A stretch of DNA of 64,000 nt from positions 2,294,001 to 2,358,000 of the forward strand of contig CBDFIW010000004.1 in assembly GCA_965248255.1 (NCBI GenBank), written 5' to 3'. This DNA is from JAKZVK01 sp965248255 (lineage in GTDB: Bacteria > Acidobacteriota > Terriglobia > Bryobacterales > UBA6623). Positions 1 through 9,411 of the stretch are shown one piece after another; the first letter of the stretch is position 1; each line of letters begins with the position of its first letter. The position numbers and the translations under genes are program-made. Under the pieces are notes generated by a model. The model saw nothing but the letters and a program-made list of their open reading frames with translations. It was not told where the DNA came from and ran no database searches.

Positions 1-107
1 TCACACTCATATCCGGCGCGCTCCAGCACGTCGGCCATGGCCAATCCGATACGAGGAAAGAGTTGATCGACCAGGCAGGTAACAAACAGCGAGACGCGTT
101 GAGACAT
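1..107 (-). CDS. lutA: LutA/YkgE-type (Fe-S)-binding protein, N-terminal fragment
   Basis: A gene read leftward off the window edge; only its first 35 residues are visible. It opens with ATG at 107-105 and begins MSQRVSLFVTCLVDQLFP, followed by an amphipathic stretch ending in a Cys (VLERAGYEC). This opening is characteristic of the cysteine-rich (CCG-domain) protein LutA/YkgE, which works with LutB and LutC in oxidising L-lactate to pyruvate. The CCG motifs themselves lie outside the window, so a related heterodisulfide-reductase-type protein is possible. No neighbour inside the window supports the operon. Confidence 0.55.
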   Translation of the reverse strand, partial: MSQRVSLFVTCLVDQLFPRIGLAMADVLERAGYEC

Positions 108-196
108 AGGGGCGGACGCCGCAAGCAATTGTAGCGCGGATCTCGCTTTTGAGATCTGCGGCTTTCTCTGGATAGAAGCTAAAAGGCGTTCAACAG

Positions 197-480
197 AAGA
201 GGCGCCCAGTCCGCGAAGCGGACGGTGGACAATAGCCCACGGTGGAGCCGCAGGCGGAACCGTGGGTCAAAGAACCATGAGAGAGGAGCAGCCCCGGCAG
301 GGGCGTAGGAGGTTGCCCGAGGACCAACCCTTGGCATCAGCTTTTCCTGCGCCTCTGGGCGGGGCTTGTGTCCCCTCTTGCTGGTCACCCACGGTTTCAC
401 CCTGACGGGCTTCACCGTGGGATATTGTCCGCCGCCCCTGCCGGGGCTGAGGTCGCGAACGAACCAGGTTTTGACTTTGA
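197..480. repeat. REP-like inverted repeat block
   Basis: The 576 bases between the lutA start and the kinase gene hold no convincing gene. They contain two related palindromic modules in opposite orientation. The left one (about 209-305) reads GGACAATAGCCCACGGTG, then ACCGTGGGTC and AGCCCCGGCAGGGGCG. The right one (about 384-446) carries the same elements on the other strand, including CCCACGGTTT, CACCGTGGGATATTGTCC and CCCCTGCCGGGG. A third relative lies at 47295-47440. The arrangement resembles a REPIN (two REP units inverted), the type of repeat mobilised by RAYT transposases; no RAYT gene is in the window. Confidence 0.6.
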
Positions 481-683
481 GAACAGTTGCCAAGCAGGCG
501 TGGCCCCTTCGGGGCCGTTGAAAACAAATGATTCGCACAATATCGACAATCTTTTGTCGATGTAGAGGCACTAGGCGCCTATCTCATGGCTCCGGCATGT
601 CGAGGAGTTCACCCTGCGGGTCGTCAGCAGCCGGATCGGTAGCGTCTTCGCCGAATATGTGTTCACGGTAGAATTGGACCGGC

Positions 684-2198
684 ATGGTAGGCTGGACCAT
701 CTCGCATTACCGCATCACCGAAAAGCTCGGCGAGGGCGGGATGGGTGTGGTCTACAAGGCTGAGGACACGAAACTCGATCGCCCCGTCGCTCTCAAGTTT
801 TTGGCGCCGCATCTGTTGCGTGACGCGGAAGGCCGCAAACGTTTTGAGCGGGAAGCGAAAGCCGCGGCCAAGCTCGATCACCCCAACATCTGCACGGTCT
901 ACGAAATCGACGAGGTCGACGGACGCACCTTTATCGTCATGGCCTTTCTCGAAGGTCGCCCGCTGAGCAAGCGCATTCAGGAGGGTCCGCTGAAGCTGAC
1001 GGAGGCCCTCTCGATCGCCGTCCAGATGGCCGAGGGGTTGGAAGCGGCGCACGAAAAAGGAATCACACACCGCGATATCAAGCCCGACAACGTCATGCTG
1101 ACGTCGGGCTCGCGCGGTCTCGTCAAGCTGATGGACTTCGGCTTGGCTCAACTGGCCTCCGCCGACTCTAAGCTGACACGGGAGGGAACGACTCTCGGCA
1201 CCTGCGCCTACATGTCACCGGAGCAGACTACCGGTGAAGAGGTTGATGCGCGCACCGACGTCTGGGCATCGGGCTGCGTGCTGTACGAGATGCTCGCCGG
1301 CAACCTGCCCTTCCGAGGCCACTACGAGCAGGCGATCGTCTACTCCATCTTGAATGAAGGCCCGGAGCCGCTCGGGATCAGCTCGCCTGAGGTGGAGACC
1401 GTCATCCGGCGCTGTCTGGCTAAGAAACCAGAAGAGCGTTACCGGGACGGCAAGGCGCTGCGTCGAGGGCTTCGTGAGCTCCGGCCGTCGCCGCGCACCT
1501 CGGGCGCCGAGGCACCCGCTGCGCCCTCCGCGGTTCCACGCTTGGCCGTGTTGCCGCTCAAGACGCGCGCCGGTGACGCCGAGCTCGAGTCCTTCGCAGA
1601 AGGGCTGACGGAAGAGATTACGTCCGGTCTGTCGCAGTTCCGCCACCTGGTTGTTGTATCGGCGAGCGCCGCGGCCGGTTTCCAAGGACAGGCGGACGTG
1701 CGAGAAGTCAGCAAGGAGCTGGGCGCGCGATTCGTGCTCGAAGGCAGCATCCGAAAGGCCGGGTCGAGCATCCGGGTCAGCATACAGTTGCTCGATGCGG
1801 CGACCGGCGCCCACTTGTGGGCTGAACGCTTCGACCGCGACCTCGGCGTCACCGATATCTTCGCGGTGCAGGACGAACTGACCGACCGCATCGTGGCCAC
1901 TGTCGCCGACCCGTTCGGCGTGTTGACGCGATCGCTGAGCGCACTGGCGAGGGCGAAGCCGATCGACACCCTCACGGCCCACGATTGTGTTCTGCAGACG
2001 TTCGCCTATTGGCAGCAGGAGCGCCCGGATGAGCACGCCGAAGTGCGAACGGCCATCGAGCAAGCGTTACAGCGGGAACCCGATCACGCCGAGGCGTTGG
2101 CGTGTCTTTCCAGGCTGTATCTTGACGAGTTTCGGTTCGATTTCAATGCGCGACCCGATGCGCTGGACCGAGCCCTTATTGACTCCCGCATAATATAG
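684..2198 (+). pseudogene. Ser/Thr protein kinase with TolB-like domain, N-terminal part of an IS-split giant gene
   Basis: This is the 5' part of a very large gene. Residues 1-270 are a Hanks-type kinase: glycine loop GEGGMGVVYK (17-25), Lys38 in VALKF, catalytic HRDIKPDN with Asp131, DFG Asp151, and GTCAYMSPEQ in the activation segment. All catalytic residues are present. From about residue 285 it continues into a TolB/FlgO-like domain (VLPLKTRAGD to LWAERFDRDL) and the start of a TPR region. The last few residues and the stop at 2198 are encoded by the left end of an IS630 element inserted at TA 2177-2178. Joining 2178 to 3274 restores an in-frame continuation that matches a second copy of the same module further down. 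A kinase fused to a STAND ATPase recalls mycobacterial PknK. Confidence 0.85.
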
Positions 2199-2200
2199 AG

Positions 2201-2692
2201 TCAGTCAAAACAAAGAGAAGACTGTTTCCAGAAGGCCGTGATCAAACGCGGTTTGCGGTACATGCGGCGGAGTGCCTTGCGGGCCCGCTCGTTCAGCTCG
2301 CCGTAGTCTTTCGGACAGACGTTCGGCAACTCGTGCTGCTTCCAGTAAGCCCAGATGTATTCCACCGGATTCAACTCCGGCGCATAGGGTGGCAAGTACT
2401 CGGTTGCGATGTGGCCTTCGGAGAGTTCGATGAACTCTTGCACCAGGCGGCTACGGTGCGCCGGCAGCCGATCCCAGACGATCAGCAGCGGGCGATCGAT
2501 ATGACGTACCAACGCCTTGAGAAAGTCGGTCACTTGCTCTTTGCCGATCGCACCGGGATAGAGCCGGAAGTAGAAGTTACGCAGCGTCAGCCCCGCCGAG
2601 ACGGAAAGCTTCTCCCAGTTGAAGTTAAACTGCAGCACCGGTGTTTGGCCACGTGGCGCCCAGGTGCGGCAGCGATGCGGCTTCTGACTCAA
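2201..2692 (-). CDS. IS630 transposase, DDE catalytic frame
   Basis: C-terminal two-thirds of the IS630 transposase in the +1 frame relative to its N-terminal part. The frame is open upstream of the TTG at 2692 and there encodes TLVFIDESGL, giving the first catalytic Asp. The second Asp is in LLIVWDRLPAH and the Glu in LNPVEYIWAYWKQ, so the DDE triad is complete. The stop TGA (2203-2201) lies 22 bases inside the element end. Most likely it is made only as a fusion with the upstream frame, by +1 frameshifting or transcript slippage at A7, or else the element is inactive. Confidence 0.82.
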   Translation of the reverse strand: MSQKPHRCRTWAPRGQTPVLQFNFNWEKLSVSAGLTLRNFYFRLYPGAIGKEQVTDFLKALVRHIDRPLLIVWDRLPAHRSRLVQEFIELSEGHIATEYLPPYAPELNPVEYIWAYWKQHELPNVCPKDYGELNERARKALRRMYRKPRLITAFWKQSSLCFD

Positions 2693-3215
2693 TCCGCTTT
2701 CGTCGATGAAGACGAGCGTACGGCCTTCGTTTTGGGCTTTTTTTAATGCGCTTCCAGGTCTTGCGCTTCCAGGTGCGGATCCGCTCTTCGTTGCGCTCGC
2801 GCGCCTTTCCGGCCGGGCGTTGCGGGCTCCAGTCGAGCGCTCGCAGGATCTTCCAGGCGTGGCCTGCGTGGTATGCGACCCCGAACTCGTCTCCGGTCAG
2901 CCGAGCCACCCGCGGACAGCTCCACAGGGGCGTTGGGAAGCCGTGGGCTTCCGGGCCTTCCAGCAGCAGCGACGTCAGGCGTTCGCGTTGTGCGGCATCG
3001 AGGAGCGGCTTGCGTCCGGCGCGCCCGGCCTGGCGGAGTCCGGCCGCACCCTGCTCGCGGTATTGCCGCCGCCACTCACTGACGGTTTGGCGAGCGACGT
3101 TCAGCCGTCTCGCCGTCTCGGACTGATTGTGGCCTTGGTGGAGCAGCCGCATCGCTTCGAAACGGCGCTTCTCCAGCGCCTTGAAATCCCGCTTCACACC
3201 TTTGGGGTTGCCCAT
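2625..3215 (-). CDS. IS630 transposase, N-terminal frame
   Basis: Starts at ATG 3215-3213 (MGNPKGVKRD). It holds the helix-turn-helix region typical of IS630 transposases (SETARRLNVARQTVSEWRRQYREQG) followed by the winged-helix linker and a basic stretch. The reading frame stays productive to the KKR-rich segment at 2744-2738, where seven A residues (minus strand) occur; past that point the +1 frame carries the catalytic domain, so the residues encoded from 2737 down to 2625 are probably not native. Either a one-base length change in A7 or slippage on it would join the two parts. Confidence 0.8.
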   Translation of the reverse strand: MGNPKGVKRDFKALEKRRFEAMRLLHQGHNQSETARRLNVARQTVSEWRRQYREQGAAGLRQAGRAGRKPLLDAAQRERLTSLLLEGPEAHGFPTPLWSCPRVARLTGDEFGVAYHAGHAWKILRALDWSPQRPAGKARERNEERIRTWKRKTWKRIKKSPKRRPYARLHRRKRIESEAASLPHLGATWPNTGAAV

Positions 3216-3389
3216 ACATATATAGATGCTCCACACTGTCAAAAAGTGTCATAATAATTTGCGGGATTCAATAGTGCGGCGCAGCGAGCGGTCGAGCTCG
3301 ACGCGACGAGCCAGCTCGCCTACCGGTCGCTGGCGGAAGCCCACTACTTCCGGCGGGAGCTCGGTGCGTTCCGCCCGGCCGCCGATCGA

Positions 3390-6300
3390 GTGTTGTCGCT
3401 CAATCCGCGAGACACGGGCAATATTGCGGTGATCGGTCACCTCATTAGTTATGCCGGCGATTGGCCTACCGGATGCTCGGTGGTTCGGACGGTCATGCAA
3501 CTGAACCCGCACCACGCCGGTTGGCTGCACTTGGTCTTCGTCTGGGATCACTATCGGAAGCGGGAGTACGAACAAGCGCTTGAAGCCGCCGAGAAGGTCA
3601 ACATGCCGGGCCATCTTTGGGAGAGTGCCGCCTTAGCCTCGATCAATGCTCAGCTTGGGCGGTTCGAGGCGGCGCGGAAACATCTGAAGACGTTTCGCGA
3701 TCTCGCGCCGGATGTTGCACGGAGCGTCCGGGCGGAGATTTCGAAATGGTGGGTCTCCGAGGAACTCGTGGAGCATTTCCTCGACGGATTGCGCAAGGGG
3801 GGTCTCGACGTCGATGGCGACGGTGAGACGACGGCTGCGACGCCGGTCGCTGCAACTGTAGCGGCGCCGACCGCACCTTCCGAAGTCCCGCGCGTAGCCG
3901 TGCTGCCGCTCAAGACGCGCGCCGGGGACGCTGATATCGAGTCCTTCGCCGACGGCCTAACGGAAGAGATCACCGCCGGTCTGTCGCAGTTCCGCCACCT
4001 GGTTGTCGTATCGGCGAGCGCCGCGGCCGGTTTCCAAGGACAGGCTGGGGTACGAGAAGTCAGCAAGGAGCTGGGCGCGCGATTCGTCCTCGAAGGAAGC
4101 ATCCGAAAGGCCGGGTCGAGCATCCGCGTAAGCGTGCAGTTGCTCGATGCGGCGACTGGAGCGCATTTGTGGGCCGAGCGCTTCGACCGCGATCTCAGCG
4201 CCACCGATCTCTTCACGGTGCAGGACGAGCTGACCGACCGCATCGTGGCCACCGTCGCCGATCCCTTCGGCGTGCTGACGCGATCGCTGGGCGCTCTGGC
4301 GAAAGCGAAGCCCGTCGAGACACTTACCGCCCACGAATGCGTACTGCGGACCTTCGCCTACTGGCAGCAGGTGCGCCCGGACGAGCACGCGGAAGTGCGG
4401 AGGGCCCTCGAGCAAGCGCTACAGCGGGAACCCGACCACGCCGAGGCGTTGGCGTGTCTTTCCAGACTGTATCTTGACGAGTTTCGGTTCGGTTTCAATG
4501 TGCAACCCGACGCGTTGGACCGAGCCCTTAGTGCGGCGCAGCGAGCGGTCGAGCTCGACGCGACAAGCCAGCTCGCCTACCGGGCGCTGGCGGAAGCTCA
4601 CTACTTCCGGCGGGAGCTCGGTGCATTCCGCCCGGTCGCCGATCGGGCCTTGGCGCTCAACCCGCGAGACACGAGCAATGTCGGCATGATCGGCAGTCTG
4701 ATCGCCATGGCCGGCGACTGGCCTAGGGGATGCTCGGTGGTTCAGAAGGTCATGCAACTGAATCCGCACCACGCTGGTTGGCTGCACTTCGTGTTCGTGT
4801 GGGATCACTATCGGAAGCGTGAGTACGAACAAGCGCTTGAAGCCGCCGAGAAGATCAACATGCCCGGCCATCTGGCGGTGAGCATCGCCCTAGCCGCTAT
4901 CAATGCTCAGCTTGGACGGACCGAGGCGGCGCGGAAACATCTGAATAGGTTTGTCGAGCTCGCGCCGGATGTTGCACGGAACGTGCGGGCGGAGGAGTCG
5001 AAATGGTGGCTCTCCGAAGAGATCGTGGAGCATATCGTCGACGGCTTGCGCAAGGCGGGTCTCGAAGTCGATGGAGCCGGCGAGACACCGCCGCCCGCGG
5101 CCCCGGAGACACGGCAGCCGTTCGTCGGACGCCAAGCCGAACAGGACAAGCTGGCCGCGCGCTTAGTTGACGTCTCCCAGGGCCGGGGCGCCCTCGCTCT
5201 GATCGGCGGCGAGCCCGGCGTCGGCAAAACCCGCCTGTCCGAAGAGCTTCTGGCGGACGCTCGCGAGCGGGGCATGCTCACCTTCACGGGGCACTGCTAT
5301 GAGGAAGGCACGGCGCCGTTCACTCCCTTCATCGAAATCCTCGAGCAAATGGTGCGCGAGATCCCCGCGGACGTCCTCCGGGAGGCGCTGGGTGACGCCG
5401 CCCCCGACGTGGTCCGGCTCGTTCCGGAAATCCATCGGGTCGTCAACGACATCCCCCTGCCCGCCGAACTGACGCCGGAGCAACAGCGCCGCGTTCTGTT
5501 CAACGCCGTCCTGGACCTCTTCCGGAGATTGGGCGCTCGACAGCCGGTGGTGTTGCTGCTGGATGATCTCCACTGGGCCGACGAGGCGACGCTCGGGTTG
5601 CTGCAGCACTTGGCGCCCCACCTCGCTGGCATACGCCTGCTGGCGGTCGGGACCTATCGCGACGTGGAACTCGACGTCGGCAAGCCGTTTGAAAAGGCGA
5701 TGGCCGCGCTCGTGCGGCAGAAACAGGCGGAACGATTGCGTCTGCGGCGCTTACCGCAAGAGGCGGTCGCCGAGCTGCTGTCCGCCCTGGGCGGCAGCCA
5801 GCCGCCGCGGACGCTGGTTCAGGTGATCTTCCACGAGACCGAGGGGAATCCGTTTTTCGTGGGTGAGGTCTTCCAGCACTTGTCGGAAGAGGGCAAGCTC
5901 TTCGACGAGGCTGGCGACTGGCAGACGGACGTGAGCGTCGACGAGCTGGATGTGCCGGAAGGCGTGCGGCTCGTGATTGGCAGGAGACTCGAGAGGTTAA
6001 GCGAGCCCACGCCGAAGATGCTCACCGCGGCCGCGGTCGTCGGCCGGCGTTTCGATTTGAAGCTCGTCGAAGCTCTGAGCGACCTCGACAGCGATGGTTT
6101 TCTCGATGCGATCGAGGAGGCTGAGGCCGCGAAGTTGATTTCGTCGGAGCGTGAGGGACGCGAGACAACCTGCGTGTTCACTCACGAGCTGATTCGCAAT
6201 ACGTTGCTTCAAGCGCTTTCGCTCCCGCGGCGCCAGCATCTTCATGCACGGGTGGCGGCGGCAATGGAAGATGTCTACGAGTCCGACCTCACCAGGCGCG

Positions 6301-6794
6301 CGTCGCCGTTGGCGCATCACCTCTATGAAGCGGGGGCTGTCGCCGACGAGGCGAAGACCATCGATTTTCTGATCCTCGCAGGCGAGCAGTCGCTGGAGAC
6401 AGGCGGATTCGAGGAGGCGCGACGCGGCTTCGAGCTGGCCCTGTCGCTCGTGCCGGCCGATGACCAAGAGACTCGAGCCTCGCTGCTGTGGAAGCGAGGA
6501 CTAGCCCAACGAAGCCTGGGGCAGTGGAAACAGGCGATCGACGACTGGGAAACGGCCCTGTCGATCTATGAAGAACTCGCCGACCGTCAAGGCATCTCCT
6601 CGATCTGTCAGGAGCTGGCCCACTATCATATCTGGACCGCGCAGCCTGCCCGGGGTGTAGAGGCGGCTCGGCGGGGCTTGCCCCCCCCCCCCCCCCCCCC
6701 CCCCCCGAGCCGAGCGCCGATCGCTGCCGTTTACTCGGCTATTGCGGTTGGGCACTCGGCATGGCGTGCGATTTGGAATCCGCGGACGCGATGA
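3390..6794 (+). pseudogene. TPR / TolB-TPR / STAND ATPase, middle part of the split kinase gene
   Basis: Continuation of the kinase gene after the IS630 element; homologous coding starts at 3274 and the first possible start codon in frame is a TTG at 3390. In order: TPR part of the first module, a second TolB-like domain (VLPLKTRAGD, LWAERFDRDL) with its own TPRs, then from about residue 574 a STAND/MalT-type ATPase (RQPFVGRQAEQDKL; Walker A GEPGVGKT near residue 606; Walker B VVLLLDDLHWAD near 720; ENLP-like ETEGNPFFV), then TPR-like helices. STAND ATPases couple nucleotide binding to oligomerisation in signalling. The last genuine residues precede the C26 tract at 6681; the run of nine prolines and everything to 6794 are out of frame. 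Confidence 0.85.
6681..6706. repeat. Homopolymer of 26 C inside the kinase/ATPase gene
   Basis: Twenty-six consecutive C residues. The frame upstream (ending RRGL then prolines) and the frame downstream (EPSADRC, LLGYCGWALGM) both look coding but differ by one base. A tract of 24 or 27 C would join them. A tract this long is either a hypermutable on/off switch or an artefact of assembly or gap filling. Confidence 0.95.
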
Positions 6795-7858
6795 TGAAGC
6801 AAGCGCTCGCGATGGCCGAAGAGCTCTCGGACCCACGGCTGCAAGGCGAGGTCTTCCTCCTAAGCTCCTGGCGCCTCTACCACTGCAACCGCCGGCGCGA
6901 GCAGATGGAAGCGACCGGCCGGGCGGTGGAGCTTCTCAGACCCACCAGAGCTCTGGATAAACTGGCCGATGCGCTGGCAAATCGGCAATGGTCATCCGTC
7001 CTGGCCGGTCGACCGGATGAAGTCGCCCGGACCCAGGAGGAGACACGAGCTCTGGCTGAACGACTAGGCCTGTTGCACGCTGAGGTTCACGCACGGATTT
7101 CAGAAGCACAGCGAGATTGGTTGACGACGGCGGATCTCGAGGCGCACGAATCATATCTTCAGCAAGTAATGACCCTCATCGCCTCGATAGGCGGGCAGTG
7201 GTCATTCATAGGCGAGGCCTGGCAGTCCCAGGCGAGCCTGTGGCGCGGCCGCCCGGAAGAGGCGCGCGCTCGCGCCCAGAGCTCGCTCAACCATGAACCG
7301 CGGGCCAACGTGTTCACGGGCAACGGCTGGGGCCAGCTCTTCCTGTGCGAATGCTCCTTGGGTTACACCGACGACGCGCTTGCCTTGCTCGATGAACGTC
7401 GCGACGGTCTCCCTCGCGCCGGCAGGCTCAATGGCCCCGGCGCCTGGCAAGCTCTCTTTAAGACGGTCGAGGGACTTGCTCTGCTTGGCGAGCGGGATCG
7501 GGCGGCCGCGCTTTACCCGCTCACGGTGGAAGCGATCGCGACGGACACCGTCGTGACAATAGACGCCAGCCACCTCCTGCAGACCATTGCCGGCATCGCC
7601 GCGGCCGCGGGCCGGCGCTGGGACGAAGCCCAGAGCCATTTCGAGACCGCCCTCCGTCTGGCCGATGAAATCCCCTTCCGAAGCGAACAGGCCGAGGCGC
7701 GCTACTGGTTTGCGCGCATGCTCGTTGACCGCAACGCCGCTGGCGATCGCGAGAGAGCCCGAGAGCTCCTCGACACGGCTCTAGCAGTTTATCGAGAGAT
7801 AGGCATGCCCAGACATGTGGAGATAGCGGAAAAACTTCTAGCGGAATCGTCGCCGTAA
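6707..7858 (+). pseudogene. TPR-rich C-terminal part of the split kinase/ATPase gene
   Basis: Open in a different frame from the preceding segment; coding-like sequence begins right after the C26 tract (EPSADRCRLLGYCGWALGM) and the first ATG in frame is at 6761. The 365 residues from that ATG are almost entirely helical TPR-like repeats, for example residues of the type EEARARAQSSL, DDALALLDER and WDEAQSHFETALRLADE, ending EIAEKLLAESSP. Such tails follow the ATPase in MalT/guanylate-cyclase-type STAND proteins. With the IS removed and the frame corrected, 684-7858 encodes about 2,026 residues. Alone, this piece lacks a convincing ribosome-binding site. Confidence 0.82.
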
Positions 7859-7921
7859 TCGGCCGAACTCTTCCACCTGTCGCACCTGCCGCACCGAGCA
7901 GCGATGGCACAGGACGCCAGC

Positions 7922-7941
7922 TAGCCCGCTTTTCTCACCAC
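7922..7941 (+). repeat. Left arm of 20-bp inverted repeat around the IS481 element
   Basis: TAGCCCGCTTTTCTCACCAC here is the exact reverse complement of 9392-9411. The pair encloses the IS481-type element with about 100 bases to spare on the left and 20 on the right. It may be the terminal repeat of an older, larger element or a repeated intergenic palindrome into which the IS landed. Confidence 0.85.
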
Positions 7942-7975
7942 CCGGGGATGTATGCGCAATGAAATCCCTTTGCCT

Positions 7976-8005
7976 GTAGGGGCGGGCACAGCGGCCCGCC
8001 CCTAC
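7976..8005. repeat. Intergenic palindrome (GTAGGGGCGGGC family)
   Basis: A perfect 12-bp stem, GTAGGGGCGGGC and GCCCGCCCCTAC, around a six-base loop. Degenerate relatives occur at 18319-18344 and 25502-25525. It sits just before the IS481-type element and just after the end of the TPR tail, so it could also act as a hairpin at a transcript end, though no T-run follows. Confidence 0.75.
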
Positions 8006-8024
8006 GGCGGTATTGACCGGGGAC

Positions 8025-9370
8025 ATGGGTAACACCTAATGCCAAGCACATAGGTAACACTTTGAGGCATAAAACATTTCTGAGAGGGAATGATCTATGC
8101 CTTGGCAGGAGACCTGTGTGCGAAACGAGAGAACTCGCTTTGTGGTGGACTGGGAAAGGAAACTCGAGTCGATGGCCGAGCTGTGCCGGCGCTACGGCGT
8201 GAGTCGCAAGACCGGCTACAAGTGGCTGCAGCGCTACGGGCAGCAGGGCTGGGAAGGATTGCAGGACCGCTCCCGAGCAGCGCGACGCCATCCGCAGCAG
8301 ACCGCGGCCGCGATCGAGCAAGAGATTCTCGCTCTGCGGGCACAGCACACGCGCTGGGGCGCGGTCACCTTGAAAGCGCGGCTGCAGCGGGCGCAGCCCG
8401 AGGTGGCTTGGCCGGCGGTGAGCACGATCGGAAATCTGCTGCGGCGACACGGTCTGACGGTGCCGCGGCGGCGCCGGGCGCGCGCCGCGCCGACCGCACC
8501 GCCGCTGACGCCGGGGAGCGAGCCCAACCGGGTTTGGTGCGCCGACTTCAAAGGTTGGTTCCGCACCCAAGACGGCCAGCGCTGCGATCCGTTGACGATC
8601 TCGGATGCGGCTAGCCGTTACTTATTGCGTTGCCAGGCGGTGGCGACACCGGATCGAGAACACGTCCAGCCGTTGTTTGAAGCCACATTTCGGGAGTTTG
8701 GCTTGCCGCGGGTGCTGCGCACCGACAACGGGCCGCCGTTTGCGACGCTGGCGGTGCACGGGCTGTCACGGCTGGCGGTATGGTGGATCAAGTTGGGGAT
8801 TTATCCGCAGCGGATCGAGCCGGGACATCCCGAACAGAACGGGCGGCATGAGAGGATGCACCGCACGCTGAAGCAAGAGACGGCCTCGCCGCCGGCGGCG
8901 AACCTGCGGGCGCAGCAGCGGGCGTTGGATTGCTTTCGCCAAGATTGCAACGAAGAGCGACCGCACCAGGGGCTGGAGCTGCGGACGCCCAGCGAGTGTT
9001 ATCAGGGCTCGGGGCGGGAGTATCCCTCGCGGCTGAAGGAGCCGGAGTATCCGGCGGCGCTGGCGGTGCGGCGCGTGGTGGATGGGCAGCTTCGCTGGCG
9101 GCGTCAACGAGTGTTTGTCGGCAAGGGACTCAACGGCGAGCGGGTGGGGCTGGAGGCGATCGAGGAGGGGGTGTGGCGGGTATGGTTTTCCTTTTACGAG
9201 CTGGGCCTGTTCGACGAACGGGGGTGGCGGTTGCGGCCTTGCCCGGACCCGGCGGCGGGCCACTCGTCCGGGGGTGGGACCGGACTGCGGTCGCCCTCCG
9301 GGCTCCCTACGTCCGGCCCCACCCCGGACGAGAAGTGTTACCTATGTGCTTGGCATAAAGTGTTACCTAT
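8025..9370 (+). mobile_element. IS481-family insertion sequence
   Basis: About 1,346 bp bounded by 38-bp inverted repeats with three mismatches (left 8025-8062, right 9333-9370). Each arm holds two copies of the motif TAGGTAACACTT separated by ATGCCAAGCAC, presumably transposase sites. A GC-rich hairpin (9268-9332) sits just inside the right arm. No clear target duplication was found, so the ends are accurate to a few bases. Confidence 0.85.
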
Positions 9371-9380
9371 GGCCCGGTAA
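8097..9380 (+). CDS. IS481-family transposase
   Basis: 427 residues. N-terminal helix-turn-helix (MAELCRRYGVSRKTGYKWLQRY), then an rve integrase core with the DDE triad: Asp in VWCADFKGWF, Asp in VLRTDNGPPF and Glu in HPEQNGRHERMH. A C-terminal segment (VRRVVDGQLRWRRQRVFVGKGL) is also typical of the family. The last 40 or so residues are low-complexity, are translated from the right-end hairpin and inverted repeat, and the TAA lies 10 bases beyond the element, so the original stop was probably lost. The start at ATG 8097 has a GAGAGGG 6-12 bases upstream. Confidence 0.9.
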   Translation: MPWQETCVRNERTRFVVDWERKLESMAELCRRYGVSRKTGYKWLQRYGQQGWEGLQDRSRAARRHPQQTAAAIEQEILALRAQHTRWGAVTLKARLQRAQPEVAWPAVSTIGNLLRRHGLTVPRRRRARAAPTAPPLTPGSEPNRVWCADFKGWFRTQDGQRCDPLTISDAASRYLLRCQAVATPDREHVQPLFEATFREFGLPRVLRTDNGPPFATLAVHGLSRLAVWWIKLGIYPQRIEPGHPEQNGRHERMHRTLKQETASPPAANLRAQQRALDCFRQDCNEERPHQGLELRTPSECYQGSGREYPSRLKEPEYPAALAVRRVVDGQLRWRRQRVFVGKGLNGERVGLEAIEEGVWRVWFSFYELGLFDERGWRLRPCPDPAAGHSSGGGTGLRSPSGLPTSGPTPDEKCYLCAWHKVLPMAR

Positions 9381-9391
9381 GTTCAGACCTT

Positions 9392-9411
9392 GTGGTGAGA
9401 AAAGCGGGCTA
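9392..9411 (-). repeat. Right arm of 20-bp inverted repeat around the IS481 element
   Basis: Exact reverse complement of 7922-7941. The match stops on both sides of the 20 bases, so it is a discrete terminal-type repeat and not a long palindrome. Between this arm and the end of the NHL gene (9412-9521) nothing else is seen. Confidence 0.85.

Larger units (their letters stand above)
2179..3271 (-). mobile_element. IS630-family insertion sequence (copy a)
   Basis: A 1,093-bp element flanked by a duplicated TA (2177-2178 and 3272-3273), the target-site signature of IS630/Tc1-type transposition. The ends are inverted: the left reads TTGACTCCCGCA, the right (reverse complement) TTGAATCCCGCA. It carries one transposase gene on the minus strand in two overlapping frames. 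It interrupts the kinase/TolB/ATPase gene; the uninterrupted site is visible at about 4526-4535, where the duplicated module reads CCCTTAGTGCGG without an insert. Confidence 0.93.

Noticed and set aside
575..690. Coding-like stretch before the kinase start (VEEFTLRVVSSRIGSVFAEY and on)
   Set aside because: It has no start codon after an in-frame TAG at 572, overlaps the kinase start in another frame, and resembles no family I know. Possibly a relic, not listed.
663..2063. Long minus-strand ORFs opposite the kinase gene (for example 1215-2063)
   Set aside because: They are shadows of high-GC coding sequence on the plus strand and lack any recognisable domain.
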